Source of the DNA: an uncultured Eubacteriales bacterium
GTDB taxonomy: Bacteria > Bacillota_I > Bacilli_A > RF39 > UBA660
Length of the DNA: 11,267 nucleotides
Direction: 5' to 3'
NCBI GenBank assembly: GCA_900321795.1
Contig: ONXO01000055.1
Coordinates: 1 to 11,267, forward strand
Under the pieces are notes generated by a model. That model was not told where the DNA came from and did not search any database. It worked only from the letters and a program-made list of their open reading frames with translations. Both the position numbers and the translations under genes were made by a program. Below, in pieces: positions 1-7,398 of this stretch. The stretch's first letter is position 1. Every line of letters begins with the position of its first letter.

Positions 1-2
1 AT

Positions 3-1037
3 ACAAAGGGCGATATTTATGAATATTTGCTTTCAAAATTATCTACTGCAGGAAGAAATGGTCAATTTAGAACACCAAGACACATTATTAAAATGATGGT
101 TGAATTAGTTAAACCAACTCCAAACGATGTTATATGTGATCCAGCATGTGGTACAGGCGGATTCTTATTGGAAGCAAGTGAGTATTTAAGAAATAATCAT
201 TCAGAACTTTTTAATAGTGATAGCCAAAAGCACCACTTTAATAATGATATGTTCTATGGTTTTGATACTGATGATACAATGTTAAGTATTAGTGCAATGA
301 ATATGATTATGCATGGAATAGATAATCCAAACATTGAATACAAAGATTCAGCCTCTGTAGATAACACAGATACAGATAAGTATTCATTAATCTTAGCCAA
401 TCCGCCATTCAAAGGATCAATAGATGAATCAACAATAGCACCATCACTATCTAAAATATGTGATACAAAAAAGACAGAATTATTGTTCTTAGCACTATTT
501 ATAAGATCATTAAGAATTGGTGGTAGATGTGCATGTATAGTTCCAGATGGTGTATTATTTGGAAGTAGCAATGCTCATAAAGCCATCAGAAAAGAAATAA
601 TAGAAAAGAATAAATTAGAAGCAGTAATATCAATGCCGAGTGGTGTATTTCAACCATATGCGGGAGTATCAACAGCTATATTAATATTTACTAAAACAAC
701 GACGGGTGGAACTGATAAAGTATGGTTCTATGATATGACCGCTGATGGATATAGCTTAGATGCTAGAAGAATACCAATCAAAGATAATGATATTCCAGAT
801 ATAATAGAAAGATATGATAATATTACAAAAGAAAATGATAGATCTAGAACTGAAAAATCATTCTTTGTTACTAAGGATGAAATAGTTAATCATGGATATG
901 ATTTATCAATAAATAAATATAAAGAGATAATTCAAGAAAAAATTGAATATGCGAATCCAAAAATAATTTTTAAGCAAATAAATGACATGGAAGAACAATT
1001 TCAAACACAACTTAAAGCATTAGAGGAATTGCTATGA
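3..1037 (+). CDS. hsdM: Type I restriction-modification DNA methyltransferase subunit HsdM (5'-partial)
   Basis: HsdM is the N6-adenine methyltransferase subunit of a type I restriction-modification complex; it transfers methyl groups from S-adenosylmethionine to the site chosen by HsdS. The reading frame is open to the left edge, so the gene starts outside the window; the TTG at 27 is an internal leucine codon. The SAM-binding motif I, DPACGTGGF, is encoded at 138-164 and the catalytic motif IV, NPPF, at 399-410; both are diagnostic of N6-adenine methylases. About 344 residues are visible, against roughly 480-530 for the family, so the helical N-terminal HsdM_N domain is missing. The visible C-terminal end is predicted to be helical and may contact HsdS. 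The stop TGA overlaps the hsdS start as ATGA, a sign of translational coupling. No frameshift is seen. Confidence 0.95.
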   Translation, partial: TKGDIYEYLLSKLSTAGRNGQFRTPRHIIKMMVELVKPTPNDVICDPACGTGGFLLEASEYLRNNHSELFNSDSQKHHFNNDMFYGFDTDDTMLSISAMNMIMHGIDNPNIEYKDSASVDNTDTDKYSLILANPPFKGSIDESTIAPSLSKICDTKKTELLFLALFIRSLRIGGRCACIVPDGVLFGSSNAHKAIRKEIIEKNKLEAVISMPSGVFQPYAGVSTAILIFTKTTTGGTDKVWFYDMTADGYSLDARRIPIKDNDIPDIIERYDNITKENDRSRTEKSFFVTKDEIVNHGYDLSINKYKEIIQEKIEYANPKIIFKQINDMEEQFQTQLKALEELL

Positions 1038-2191
1038 TGAGATACACTTTATTAAAAGAATATTTAAAAGAAGATTTTTGGATTATGCCAGCAACACCAA
1101 AATATCTGGATAGTGGTATTCCTTATATAACCTCTAAAAATATTAGAAATGGTTCAATTGATTATAATAATGTTAATTATATATCTGAAGAAGATTACTT
1201 ATCGATTTCAAAGAATAGGCCAATTAATGTTGGAGATATACTAATAAGTATGATTGGAACCTTAGGTGAAACTGCTGTGGTAAAGAAGAATGATGGTAAT
1301 TTTTATGGGCAAAATATGTTTCTCATTAGATTAGATGAGAACAAAATAGATATGAATTATTTTTTACATTATTTTAGATCAGAATTTGTAAAAAAACAGC
1401 TTCTCGGTAAACAAAATAAATCTACACAAAGTTATTTGAAGGCTAATCATATAGAGGAATTAAAAATACCAATTTATTCATTGGAAGATCAAAGAAAAAT
1501 ATCCATAAAATTATCTAATATACAACAGTTAATAAATATTAAGAAAAATCAAATTGAAAGTTTGAATAAATTAATAAAATCACAGTTTGTTGAGATGTTT
1601 CAAAATGGCAATTTCGAAAAAGAAGAATTAGGAAAATTATGCGATGTAAGGGATGGAACGCACGATTCACCTAAATATTTAGATGAGTCTGAATTTAAAT
1701 TTATCACTTCTAAAAATATAATTAATAATGATATTGATTTTTCAGGGGCTAAGTTTATATCAAAGCAAGATTATGACAAGTTTAATATTAGGTCTAAAGT
1801 TAATTATGGAGACATATTAATGCCTATGGTTGGGACAATTGGTAATCCCGTAATTGTAAATATTCCTAATGAAGAAATTGATTTTGCAATAAAGAATGTA
1901 GCACTAATTAAATTTTTAGAAGATTCTAAAGTCATTAATATATATGTAAAGAATCTACTTAATTCAGATTATTTTGAAAATGCAATCTTTCAGAACAAAA
2001 GAGGTGGAACTCAAAAATTTATTGCTTTATCTGATATACGAAAATTAGAAATTGAAGTACCACCTATAGAATTACAAAACAAATTTGCTAGAATTGTAAA
2101 ATTAGTAGATAGTCAAAAATGTGAATGTAGAGAAAGTTTGAAAAAATTAGAAGAAATGCAATCTGCATTAATGCAAGAATACTTTGGATAG
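1034..2191 (+). CDS. hsdS: Type I restriction-modification specificity subunit HsdS
   Basis: HsdS recognises the bipartite DNA target and holds the HsdM and HsdR subunits. The 385-residue protein shows the usual two-repeat plan. Target recognition domain 1 spans about residues 1-150, a central helical conserved region about 150-192 (LEDQRKI onward), domain 2 about 195-340, and a distal helical region about 343-385 (PPIELQNKF onward). Both domains share the same framework: YITSKNI at 31 and FITSKNI at 223, then GDILISMIGTLG at 67 and GDILMPMVGTIG at 259, with 36 residues between the paired motifs in each half. The first domain starts abruptly and lacks the full RDGTHDSPKY stretch present at 206-215. 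Two ATG codons are adjacent (1034 and 1037); GAGGAA at 1023-1028 could serve either. The first overlaps the hsdM stop. The length is slightly below the usual 400-450. The DNA target cannot be predicted from sequence alone. Confidence 0.93.
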   Translation: MMRYTLLKEYLKEDFWIMPATPKYLDSGIPYITSKNIRNGSIDYNNVNYISEEDYLSISKNRPINVGDILISMIGTLGETAVVKKNDGNFYGQNMFLIRLDENKIDMNYFLHYFRSEFVKKQLLGKQNKSTQSYLKANHIEELKIPIYSLEDQRKISIKLSNIQQLINIKKNQIESLNKLIKSQFVEMFQNGNFEKEELGKLCDVRDGTHDSPKYLDESEFKFITSKNIINNDIDFSGAKFISKQDYDKFNIRSKVNYGDILMPMVGTIGNPVIVNIPNEEIDFAIKNVALIKFLEDSKVINIYVKNLLNSDYFENAIFQNKRGGTQKFIALSDIRKLEIEVPPIELQNKFARIVKLVDSQKCECRESLKKLEEMQSALMQEYFG

Positions 2192-2206
2192 AGTATTCTT
2201 TTTTTT
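2175..2206 (+). terminator. Intrinsic terminator overlapping the hsdS stop codon
   Basis: A perfect 9-bp inverted repeat (AAGAATACT at 2175-2183, AGTATTCTT at 2192-2200) encloses an 8-nt loop and runs into eight consecutive T (2199-2206). The left arm lies in the last hsdS codons and the stop TAG at 2189-2191 lies in the loop. It is a canonical rho-independent terminator and separates hsdMS from hsdR. Confidence 0.85.
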
Positions 2207-2224
2207 GTAATATTGTCCAAACAT

Positions 2225-2254
2225 TAGCCAAAAATTAAAAATCTGTGTTAAAAT
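2225..2254 (+). promoter_or_regulatory. Probable extended -10 promoter of hsdR
   Basis: TAAAAT at 2249-2254 is preceded by TG at 2246-2247 with one base between, an extended -10 of the form TGnTAAAAT. A weak -35 candidate, TAGCCA at 2225-2230, lies 18 bp upstream (4 of 6 match to TTGACA). The same TGnTAAAAT form occurs before the helicase gene and the tRNA gene in this window, which supports the call. hsdR then has AGGAG at 2273-2277, 8 nt before its ATG. Confidence 0.55.
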
Positions 2255-2285
2255 AATATTGTAATGATTTATAGGAGTTGGAAGT

Positions 2286-5200
2286 ATGGGTTCAAATTTT
2301 GAATTTATTATTGATAATAGATTAAATGATATTAAAAATGCCTGTATAGAAGCTGAAAAAGGATTAATGGTAACATCAACTACTTGTGCAATTATGACAA
2401 GAAAAGCTCTTGAATTAGGCGTTAAATGGGTTTATGGAGTAGATGGCGAATTAACTATACCATATCAACAAACTTTAGCTACTTTGATTTATGATAGAAA
2501 TTTTAGGAATATAGTTGATTCTGGCTTATTTAGAAAAATAGTTTATATTCAGAAATTAGGAAATCAAGCAGTACACAGCAATACAAAAATAAGTAAAGAA
2601 GAGGCCGTATTAGCACTTAAAAATCTTCATGATTTTATGCTATGGGTTACATACTTGTATTGTGATGAATATACAGAGCATAAATTTGATGAAAGTGTAA
2701 TTCCAAATCCAGAAAATAATAAAACTTTGGAAAAAGAAAAATTAGAATTATTAGAAAAATTAGAAGCAAATGAAAAAACAATTGAACAATTACAAAAACA
2801 ATATGAAGAGTTAAGAAAACAAACAACAGATAGCAGGAAAGAGAAACAAAACTCAATTCCTTATGATATTAAAGATATATCAGAATTTAAAACTCGTAAA
2901 CAATACATAGATTTAGATTTAGAAATAGCAGGTTGGGAATTTAATAGTAACATAATAGAAGAGGATCCTGTAACAGGAATGCCAAATGAATCTGGAGATG
3001 GATTTGTAGATTATGTATTAATGGGTGCTAATGGAAAACCTGTTGGATTGGTAGAAGCAAAAAAGACATCCAAAGATGCCAGAGTAGGTCAACAACAAGC
3101 CAAGATTTATGCAGATTGCCTTGAAAAGAAATATGGACAAAGGCCAATTATATTCTTTAGTAATGGCTTTGATATATTCATGTGGGATGATTTGAATTAT
3201 CCTTACAGAAAAGTATCAGGTTATTATACTCAAGATGAATTGCAATTATTAATTGATAGAAGAACCTTAAGAAAAGATTTAAATCATGTTTCAATAGATG
3301 AAAATATAACAAATAGAACATATCAACAAGAAGCTATAAAAGCATATTGTGAAGATTTAAATAATCATCAAAGAAAAGGTTTGTTAGTTATGGCAACAGG
3401 GACAGGTAAGACAAGAACTGCCATTTCTATTGTTGATGTATTAACAAATAATAATTGGATCAAAAATGTTTTGTTTTTAGCAGATAGAGCAGAATTGGTT
3501 AAACAAGCTAAAAGAGCTTTTAATAAGTTAATGCCATCATTATCGACTATCAATTTAGTAACTGAAAAAGATAATGCCGAGAATGCAAGAATGGTATTTT
3601 CTACTTATCAAACAATGATGAATGCTATTGATGAAGTTAAGACAAAAGATAATAAGAGATTATTTACTGTTGGACATTTTGATTTGATAATTATCGATGA
3701 AGCTCATAGAAGTATTTATAAAAAATATCAAGCAATATTTGATTACTTTGATGGATTATTGTTAGGATTAACCGCAACACCAAGAAGTGATATTGATAAA
3801 AACACTTATAAAATATTTGAATTACAAGATAATGTCCCAACATACTCATATGAATATGAAGAAGCTGTTGCTAATGGATTCTTAGTTGATTATCATACAA
3901 TAGAATGCTCAACTAATTTTATAAGAGAGGGAATAAAATATAGCGAATTATCAGAAGAAGATAAAGAATCATTTGAAGATACATTTGCTAACGATTCTGA
4001 TGTTGTTGATAAGGTGGAAGCTTCAGCAATCAATAGTTGGTTATTTAATGATGATACAATTGATAAAATATTGAATATCCTAATGGAAAAAGGATTAAAA
4101 GTGGAGAGCAATGATAAACTTGGAAAAACAATTATATTTGCCAAGAATCATAAACATGCTGAAGCTATAGAGAAAAGGTTTAATTTATTATATCCACAAT
4201 ATAATGGTCACTTTGCTCGTGTTATAGATATCCACACTAATTATTATTCATCGTTAATAGAAGACTTCTCTGATTGCACAAAAATGCCTCAGATTGCGAT
4301 ATCAGTAGATATGCTAGATACAGGAATAGATATTCCAGAAATATTAAATTTGGTTTTCTTTAAGGATGTAAAATCAAAGGTTAAATTTTTACAAATGATA
4401 GGTCGTGGAACAAGACTTTGTCCCGATTTACTTGGTTTAGGAAAAGACAAGAAAGAATTTTATATATTTGATGCTTGTAAAAACTTTGAATTCTTTGAAC
4501 AGAATCCTAAAGGAAAAGAATCTACACTTGGAATGAGTCTTTCACAATTTATATTTGAATTAAAAGTCGATATTTTAAAAGAATTAGAAAAAATTGAATA
4601 TTTAAATGATGAAGAATATGTTAAATATAAAAACTTCTTATTAGAAGAATTAGTTAATATTGTTAATTCATTTAATACTTTAAAATTTGACGTTAAACAG
4701 AGAATACAATATGTTGAAAAGTATAAAAATATTGTTAATTGGAATAATCTAACTGATTTGGCAGTAAAAGAAATAAAGGACAATCTAACATCGTTAATAA
4801 TGTCCAATGATAATGATGAATCAGCTAAACAATTTGATCGATTAATGTTAGCTATAGAATTATCAAAGATGCTAAATATGAAATATGAGAGAGAAACAAG
4901 TCGTTTAAATCGTATTGGAGAGGGATTAACAGGACTTTTGAATATTCCTCAAGTACAAGCTAAAAATGATGATATAAAGAAAATACTTGAAGATAATTAT
5001 ATTGAAAGAGCAGATATTATTGAGGTAGATAGAATGAGAGATTCTTTAAGAGAATTAATTAAATATCTTCCAAAAAGAATTAGAAAAGACGTTTATACTA
5101 ATTTTAGCGATGACATTAATATTGTTGAACATGATGATAGAAAAATAGAACAAACTGAGTTATCTGATTATAAGAAAAAAGTTAATTTCTATTTGAGAAA

Positions 5201-5639
5201 TCACTTAGATAATGAAATAATTAATAAAATTAGAAATAATGAAAAAATAAGCCAAGAAGAAATTAATATACTTCAAGACATATTATTTAATGAACTAAAT
5301 TCCAATAAAGAAGAGTATAGAAAACATTATAATGATGAATCATTAGTTTTATTGGTAAGGAAAACAGTTGGCTTATCGAAAGAAGCAATTGATAAAGAAT
5401 TCTCTAAATACATCAATGAAAACGAATTAAATGTTGAACAAACAAGATTCATTAATTTAATTAAGAATTACATAATGAAGAATGGAGTAATTGATAAGAA
5501 AATATTAAATGAAGATCCATTTACAAATTATGGCGGTATTCTTCAATTGTTTGATGGTCAAATGAATATAATTCAAATAATAATTATGATTATTGATTTA
5601 ATAAATGGAAATGGATGTTACAAACAACAAGATATTTAA
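2286..5639 (+). CDS. hsdR: Type I restriction enzyme motor/endonuclease subunit HsdR
   Basis: HsdR translocates DNA using ATP and cleaves it at a distance from an unmethylated HsdS target. In order, the 1117-residue protein shows: a DUF4145-like helical domain (about 5-125); a charged coiled coil (about 147-185, repeated KLE/QLQKQ); the HSDR_N nuclease core with D242, E257 and K259 in a PD-(D/E)XK arrangement (VEAKKT); and a superfamily 2 helicase with Walker A MATGTGKT (369-376, K375), DEAH (471-474), TATP (496-499) and motif VI QMIGRGTR (703-710). A long helical C-terminal region of the EcoEI_R_C type follows. DUF4145 plus HSDR_N plus the C-terminal domain is the layout known from EcoEI/EcoKI-like enzymes. 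ATG 2286 is supported by AGGAG 8 nt upstream. All catalytic motifs look intact, so the enzyme is predicted active. A terminator lies before it and its own promoter precedes it, so it is not simply co-transcribed with hsdMS. Confidence 0.95.
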   Translation: MGSNFEFIIDNRLNDIKNACIEAEKGLMVTSTTCAIMTRKALELGVKWVYGVDGELTIPYQQTLATLIYDRNFRNIVDSGLFRKIVYIQKLGNQAVHSNTKISKEEAVLALKNLHDFMLWVTYLYCDEYTEHKFDESVIPNPENNKTLEKEKLELLEKLEANEKTIEQLQKQYEELRKQTTDSRKEKQNSIPYDIKDISEFKTRKQYIDLDLEIAGWEFNSNIIEEDPVTGMPNESGDGFVDYVLMGANGKPVGLVEAKKTSKDARVGQQQAKIYADCLEKKYGQRPIIFFSNGFDIFMWDDLNYPYRKVSGYYTQDELQLLIDRRTLRKDLNHVSIDENITNRTYQQEAIKAYCEDLNNHQRKGLLVMATGTGKTRTAISIVDVLTNNNWIKNVLFLADRAELVKQAKRAFNKLMPSLSTINLVTEKDNAENARMVFSTYQTMMNAIDEVKTKDNKRLFTVGHFDLIIIDEAHRSIYKKYQAIFDYFDGLLLGLTATPRSDIDKNTYKIFELQDNVPTYSYEYEEAVANGFLVDYHTIECSTNFIREGIKYSELSEEDKESFEDTFANDSDVVDKVEASAINSWLFNDDTIDKILNILMEKGLKVESNDKLGKTIIFAKNHKHAEAIEKRFNLLYPQYNGHFARVIDIHTNYYSSLIEDFSDCTKMPQIAISVDMLDTGIDIPEILNLVFFKDVKSKVKFLQMIGRGTRLCPDLLGLGKDKKEFYIFDACKNFEFFEQNPKGKESTLGMSLSQFIFELKVDILKELEKIEYLNDEEYVKYKNFLLEELVNIVNSFNTLKFDVKQRIQYVEKYKNIVNWNNLTDLAVKEIKDNLTSLIMSNDNDESAKQFDRLMLAIELSKMLNMKYERETSRLNRIGEGLTGLLNIPQVQAKNDDIKKILEDNYIERADIIEVDRMRDSLRELIKYLPKRIRKDVYTNFSDDINIVEHDDRKIEQTELSDYKKKVNFYLRNHLDNEIINKIRNNEKISQEEINILQDILFNELNSNKEEYRKHYNDESLVLLVRKTVGLSKEAIDKEFSKYINENELNVEQTRFINLIKNYIMKNGVIDKKILNEDPFTNYGGILQLFDGQMNIIQIIIMIIDLINGNGCYKQQDI

Positions 5640-5643
5640 AAAT

Positions 5644-5671
5644 AGGACATTGAGAAATTAATGTCTTTTTT
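5644..5671 (+). terminator. Intrinsic terminator of hsdR
   Basis: GACATT at 5646-5651 pairs with AATGTC at 5660-5665 around an 8-nt loop. The stem can extend by a G-T wobble and an A-T pair, and it is followed by six T (5666-5671). It lies 4 nt after the hsdR stop. Confidence 0.75.
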
Positions 5672-5690
5672 AGGTACCATTTAGGTACAA
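5669..5690. repeat. 11-bp tandem repeat TTTAGGTACMA
   Basis: Two adjacent 11-bp units, TTTAGGTACCA (5669-5679) and TTTAGGTACAA (5680-5690), differ at one base. They overlap the end of the hsdR terminator T-run. The function is unknown. In one plus-strand frame (5654-5731) the repeat falls inside a 25-codon open stretch beginning after a stop and containing FRYHLGTN, which could be the remnant tail of a lost gene. No start codon or longer coding region supports a real gene there. Confidence 0.6.
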
Positions 5691-5773
5691 ACAGACTAAT
5701 AAATCCTAAATTATTCAGGTTATTACCAAAATAAAAAGGTCATAAAAGGCCGAAATTAAAAGGAATTAACACA

Positions 5774-5779
5774 TATAAT
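5774..5779 (+). promoter_or_regulatory. Possible -10 element upstream of the amidase leader
   Basis: TATAAT at 5774-5779 matches the consensus -10 exactly but has no good -35 at 16-18 bp and no TG extension. In such AT-rich DNA a chance match is quite likely. If real, transcription would begin near 5786 and run through two hairpins (5784-5820 and 5853-5879) before the amidase ATG at 5904. Confidence 0.3.
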
Positions 5780-5780
5780 A

Positions 5781-5880
5781 AATAAAAGGGCGAGCCCCCT
5801 GAAGAGAGCATTCCCTTTTTTACACTAACTCTTGCGTTGAAGATTAACTTGCCTACTTATCACACTAAGCTAGTTTTTTC
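5781..5880 (-). ncRNA. Candidate structured RNA segment, strand uncertain
   Basis: This non-coding stretch is clearly richer in G and C than its surroundings and folds well. An outer stem AAAAGGG/CCCTTTT (5784-5790 with 5813-5819) encloses an inner 6-bp stem (5794-5799 with 5804-5809) with a 4-nt loop and a symmetric 3x3 internal loop. Read on the plus strand the inner stem has two C-A mismatches; read on the minus strand these become G-U pairs, so a minus-strand transcript folds better. A minus-strand RNA would end at the tract TTTTATTTATT left of 5788. A plus-strand reading also ends in T6 at 5815-5820 after the bases CCC. I do not recognise an RNA family. Alternatives are a bidirectional terminator or an attenuator of the downstream amidase gene. 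Confidence 0.3.
5853..5879 (+). terminator. Terminator-like hairpin just upstream of the amidase gene
   Basis: CTACTTA (5853-5859) pairs with TAAG-C-TAG (5866-5873), seven pairs with one bulged C and a 6-nt loop, followed by six T (5874-5879). It lies 24 nt before the amidase ATG, leaving almost no space for a further promoter. It may therefore end an upstream transcript or act as an attenuator inside a leader. Confidence 0.45.
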
Positions 5881-5903
5881 ATAGACTACTATAGGTGATT
5901 TAT

Positions 5904-7310
5904 ATGGCTTTAACTGGAGTGGTTATAGATGCTGGACATGGTGGTTCTGATGGAGGAGCAAGTGGTAATGGTATAGTAGAGAAAGATTTAACTCTTTTGA
6001 TTAGTAAGTATATGTACGATAGATTACGCGAACTTGGTGTCCCTGTTAAAATGACTAGAACTAGTGATGAAACTTTAGATAGTACGGCTAGAAGTAAAAG
6101 AATATTAGATGCTTTTGGTAATGGTAAAGATGTAATAGTAGTTAGTAATCATATTAATGCTGGGGGTGGCGATGGTGCTGAAGTTATCTATGCGCTTAGA
6201 AATAATAGTACTTTCTCACGTAAGATACTAGATGAACTAGCCAAGGAAGGACAAAATATAAGAAAGAATTATCAACAACGTCTTCCTTCTAATCCAATAA
6301 AAGATTATTACTTTATACATAGAAATACACCAAATACTGAAGCAGTTATAGTTGAATATGGTTTTTTAGATAGTAAAGGTGATGATGTTAATCAGCTTAA
6401 AAATAATTATCAAGATTATGCTGAAGCTGTTGTAAGGGCTATTGCAGATTATAAGAGTATTAAATATATTGCTCCAGCAGGAAGTACTTACTATACTGTA
6501 CAAAAAGGTGATTCTTTGTGGAGTATTGCAAATAAGTTTGGCATTACAGTTAACGATTTAAAAACTCTAAACAATTTAAATAGTAATGTAGTAAATGTCG
6601 GGCAAAATCTAAAGGTCAAATTAGAAGAAGAAAAGCCTGTTGAAGATTATTTAGTATATACTGTTAAGAAGGGTGATTCTTTATATAAAATAGCAAATGA
6701 ATATAATACTACAGTTGATACGATAATGAGTGTTAATAATTTACCAGGAACTAACTTAACTATTAATCAACAACTATTAATTCCTAAAGAAGGAACTATT
6801 GATATTGAAATAGAGCCTAATAAGCAGGGTATAATATATACAGTTAAATCAGGAGATTCTTTATGGAAGATAGCAAATAGTTATGGCATTACTGTTGATA
6901 AGTTAAAAAGTTCTAATAAACTTACAAGTAATACACTCCAGATAGGGCAAGAGCTTTTAATTCCTGTTGAAGATACAATCATTTCTGAGACTGAAGTTCC
7001 ACCTACCACAGGTCTTAACTATGTTGTAGTTAAAGGAGATAACTTGTATTCTATAGCTAATAAATATAATGTGACAGTTACTGATATTAAGAACATTAAT
7101 AATCTTACCAGTAATACTCTTCAAATTGGTCAAGTTCTTAAGATACCAGGAACAGAAAGTTATGCAACGTATACTGTTAAAAAAGGCGACTCTTTGTGGA
7201 AGATAGCTAGTCAGTATGGTGTTACTGTTAATGAACTTAAAGAGATTAACAACTTAAGTGGAACACTTTTAACTATAGGTCAGTCTTTATTAATTCCTAC
7301 TAAAGAATAA
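5904..7310 (+). CDS. N-acetylmuramoyl-L-alanine amidase (Amidase_3) with five LysM domains
   Basis: This zinc enzyme is predicted to cut the bond between N-acetylmuramic acid and L-alanine in peptidoglycan. The N-terminal Amidase_3 domain (about 3-184) shows the expected zinc ligands H12 (DAGHGG), E26 (VEKD) and H83 (SNHINAG), plus the catalytic E151 (VEYGFLDS). Five LysM repeats follow at about 196-238, 252-294, 312-354, 373-415 and 423-465; most contain a KGDSLWKIA-type start and end in an IGQxLLIP-type strand. They bind glycan chains. ATG 5904 is chosen over the in-frame GTG at 5895 because AGGTGA (5893-5898) fits as its ribosome binding site, 5 nt away; this gives 468 residues. There is no signal peptide: the catalytic domain begins at residue 3. 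Leaderless Amidase_3 proteins include Bacillus CwlC (mother-cell lysis) and phage endolysins; no holin or phage gene is next to it. The linkers between LysM units vary from 7 to 18 residues. Confidence 0.9.
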   Translation: MALTGVVIDAGHGGSDGGASGNGIVEKDLTLLISKYMYDRLRELGVPVKMTRTSDETLDSTARSKRILDAFGNGKDVIVVSNHINAGGGDGAEVIYALRNNSTFSRKILDELAKEGQNIRKNYQQRLPSNPIKDYYFIHRNTPNTEAVIVEYGFLDSKGDDVNQLKNNYQDYAEAVVRAIADYKSIKYIAPAGSTYYTVQKGDSLWSIANKFGITVNDLKTLNNLNSNVVNVGQNLKVKLEEEKPVEDYLVYTVKKGDSLYKIANEYNTTVDTIMSVNNLPGTNLTINQQLLIPKEGTIDIEIEPNKQGIIYTVKSGDSLWKIANSYGITVDKLKSSNKLTSNTLQIGQELLIPVEDTIISETEVPPTTGLNYVVVKGDNLYSIANKYNVTVTDIKNINNLTSNTLQIGQVLKIPGTESYATYTVKKGDSLWKIASQYGVTVNELKEINNLSGTLLTIGQSLLIPTKE

Positions 7311-7336
7311 ACATGGTATATATTGTACCGTGTTTT
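7311..7336 (+). terminator. Terminator of the amidase gene
   Basis: ACATGGTA (7311-7318) pairs with TACCGTGT (7326-7333), eight pairs including one T-G wobble, with a 7-nt loop and TTTT at 7333-7336. It starts directly after the stop codon TAA. Confidence 0.65.
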
Positions 7337-7340
7337 CTTA

Positions 7341-7369
7341 TAGACAACATATGTCTTTTTTGGTAAAAT
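7341..7369 (+). promoter_or_regulatory. Probable promoter of the helicase gene
   Basis: TAGACA at 7341-7346 (5 of 6 match to TTGACA) is followed by a 17-bp spacer and TAAAAT at 7364-7369, with TG at 7361-7362 giving an extended -10 (TGGTAAAAT). Transcription would start near 7376, ahead of the AAAGGTAGG ribosome binding site (7383-7390). Confidence 0.65.
7342..7361 (+). terminator. Second, tandem terminator-like hairpin
   Basis: AGACA (7342-7346) pairs with TGTCT (7352-7356) around a 5-nt loop, followed by a run of T to 7361. It lies just after the first terminator and overlaps the -35 and spacer of the next promoter, so it may back up termination before the helicase gene. The stem is short, so it is less certain. 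Confidence 0.4.
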
Positions 7370-7398
7370 TATTTTAGAGTAAAAGGTAGGCGAAATAA

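Noticed and set aside
27..29. TTG as the start codon of the methyltransferase gene
   Set aside because: The frame is open to the window edge with typical HsdM sequence upstream of it, and no ribosome binding site precedes it; it is an internal leucine.
2647..2856. Minus-strand open frame rich in Phe and Leu opposite hsdR
   Set aside because: It is the complement of the Lys/Glu-rich coiled-coil region of hsdR; it has no ribosome binding site or family features.
4460..4807. Minus-strand open frame of 115 codons opposite hsdR
   Set aside because: It lies wholly inside the well-supported hsdR gene and shows only composition-driven Ser/Phe/Ile richness.
1..5639. Phase-variable hsdS shuffling locus
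   Set aside because: Only one hsdS is present, with no inverted partial copy and no recombinase gene in the window.
5862..5888. SigK-like promoter: AC at 5862-5863, 16 bp, then CATAGACTA at 5880-5888 upstream of the CwlC-like amidase
   Set aside because: The motif carries little information in AT-rich DNA, and the start near 5895 would fall inside the AGGTGA ribosome binding site, leaving no usable leader.
5895..5897. GTG as the amidase start
   Set aside because: It lies inside the AGGTGA ribosome binding site that serves ATG 5904.
6492..7301. DNA-level repeats in the amidase gene as a CRISPR or satellite array
   Set aside because: The similarity follows from five LysM protein domains in frame, with diverged codons and variable linkers.
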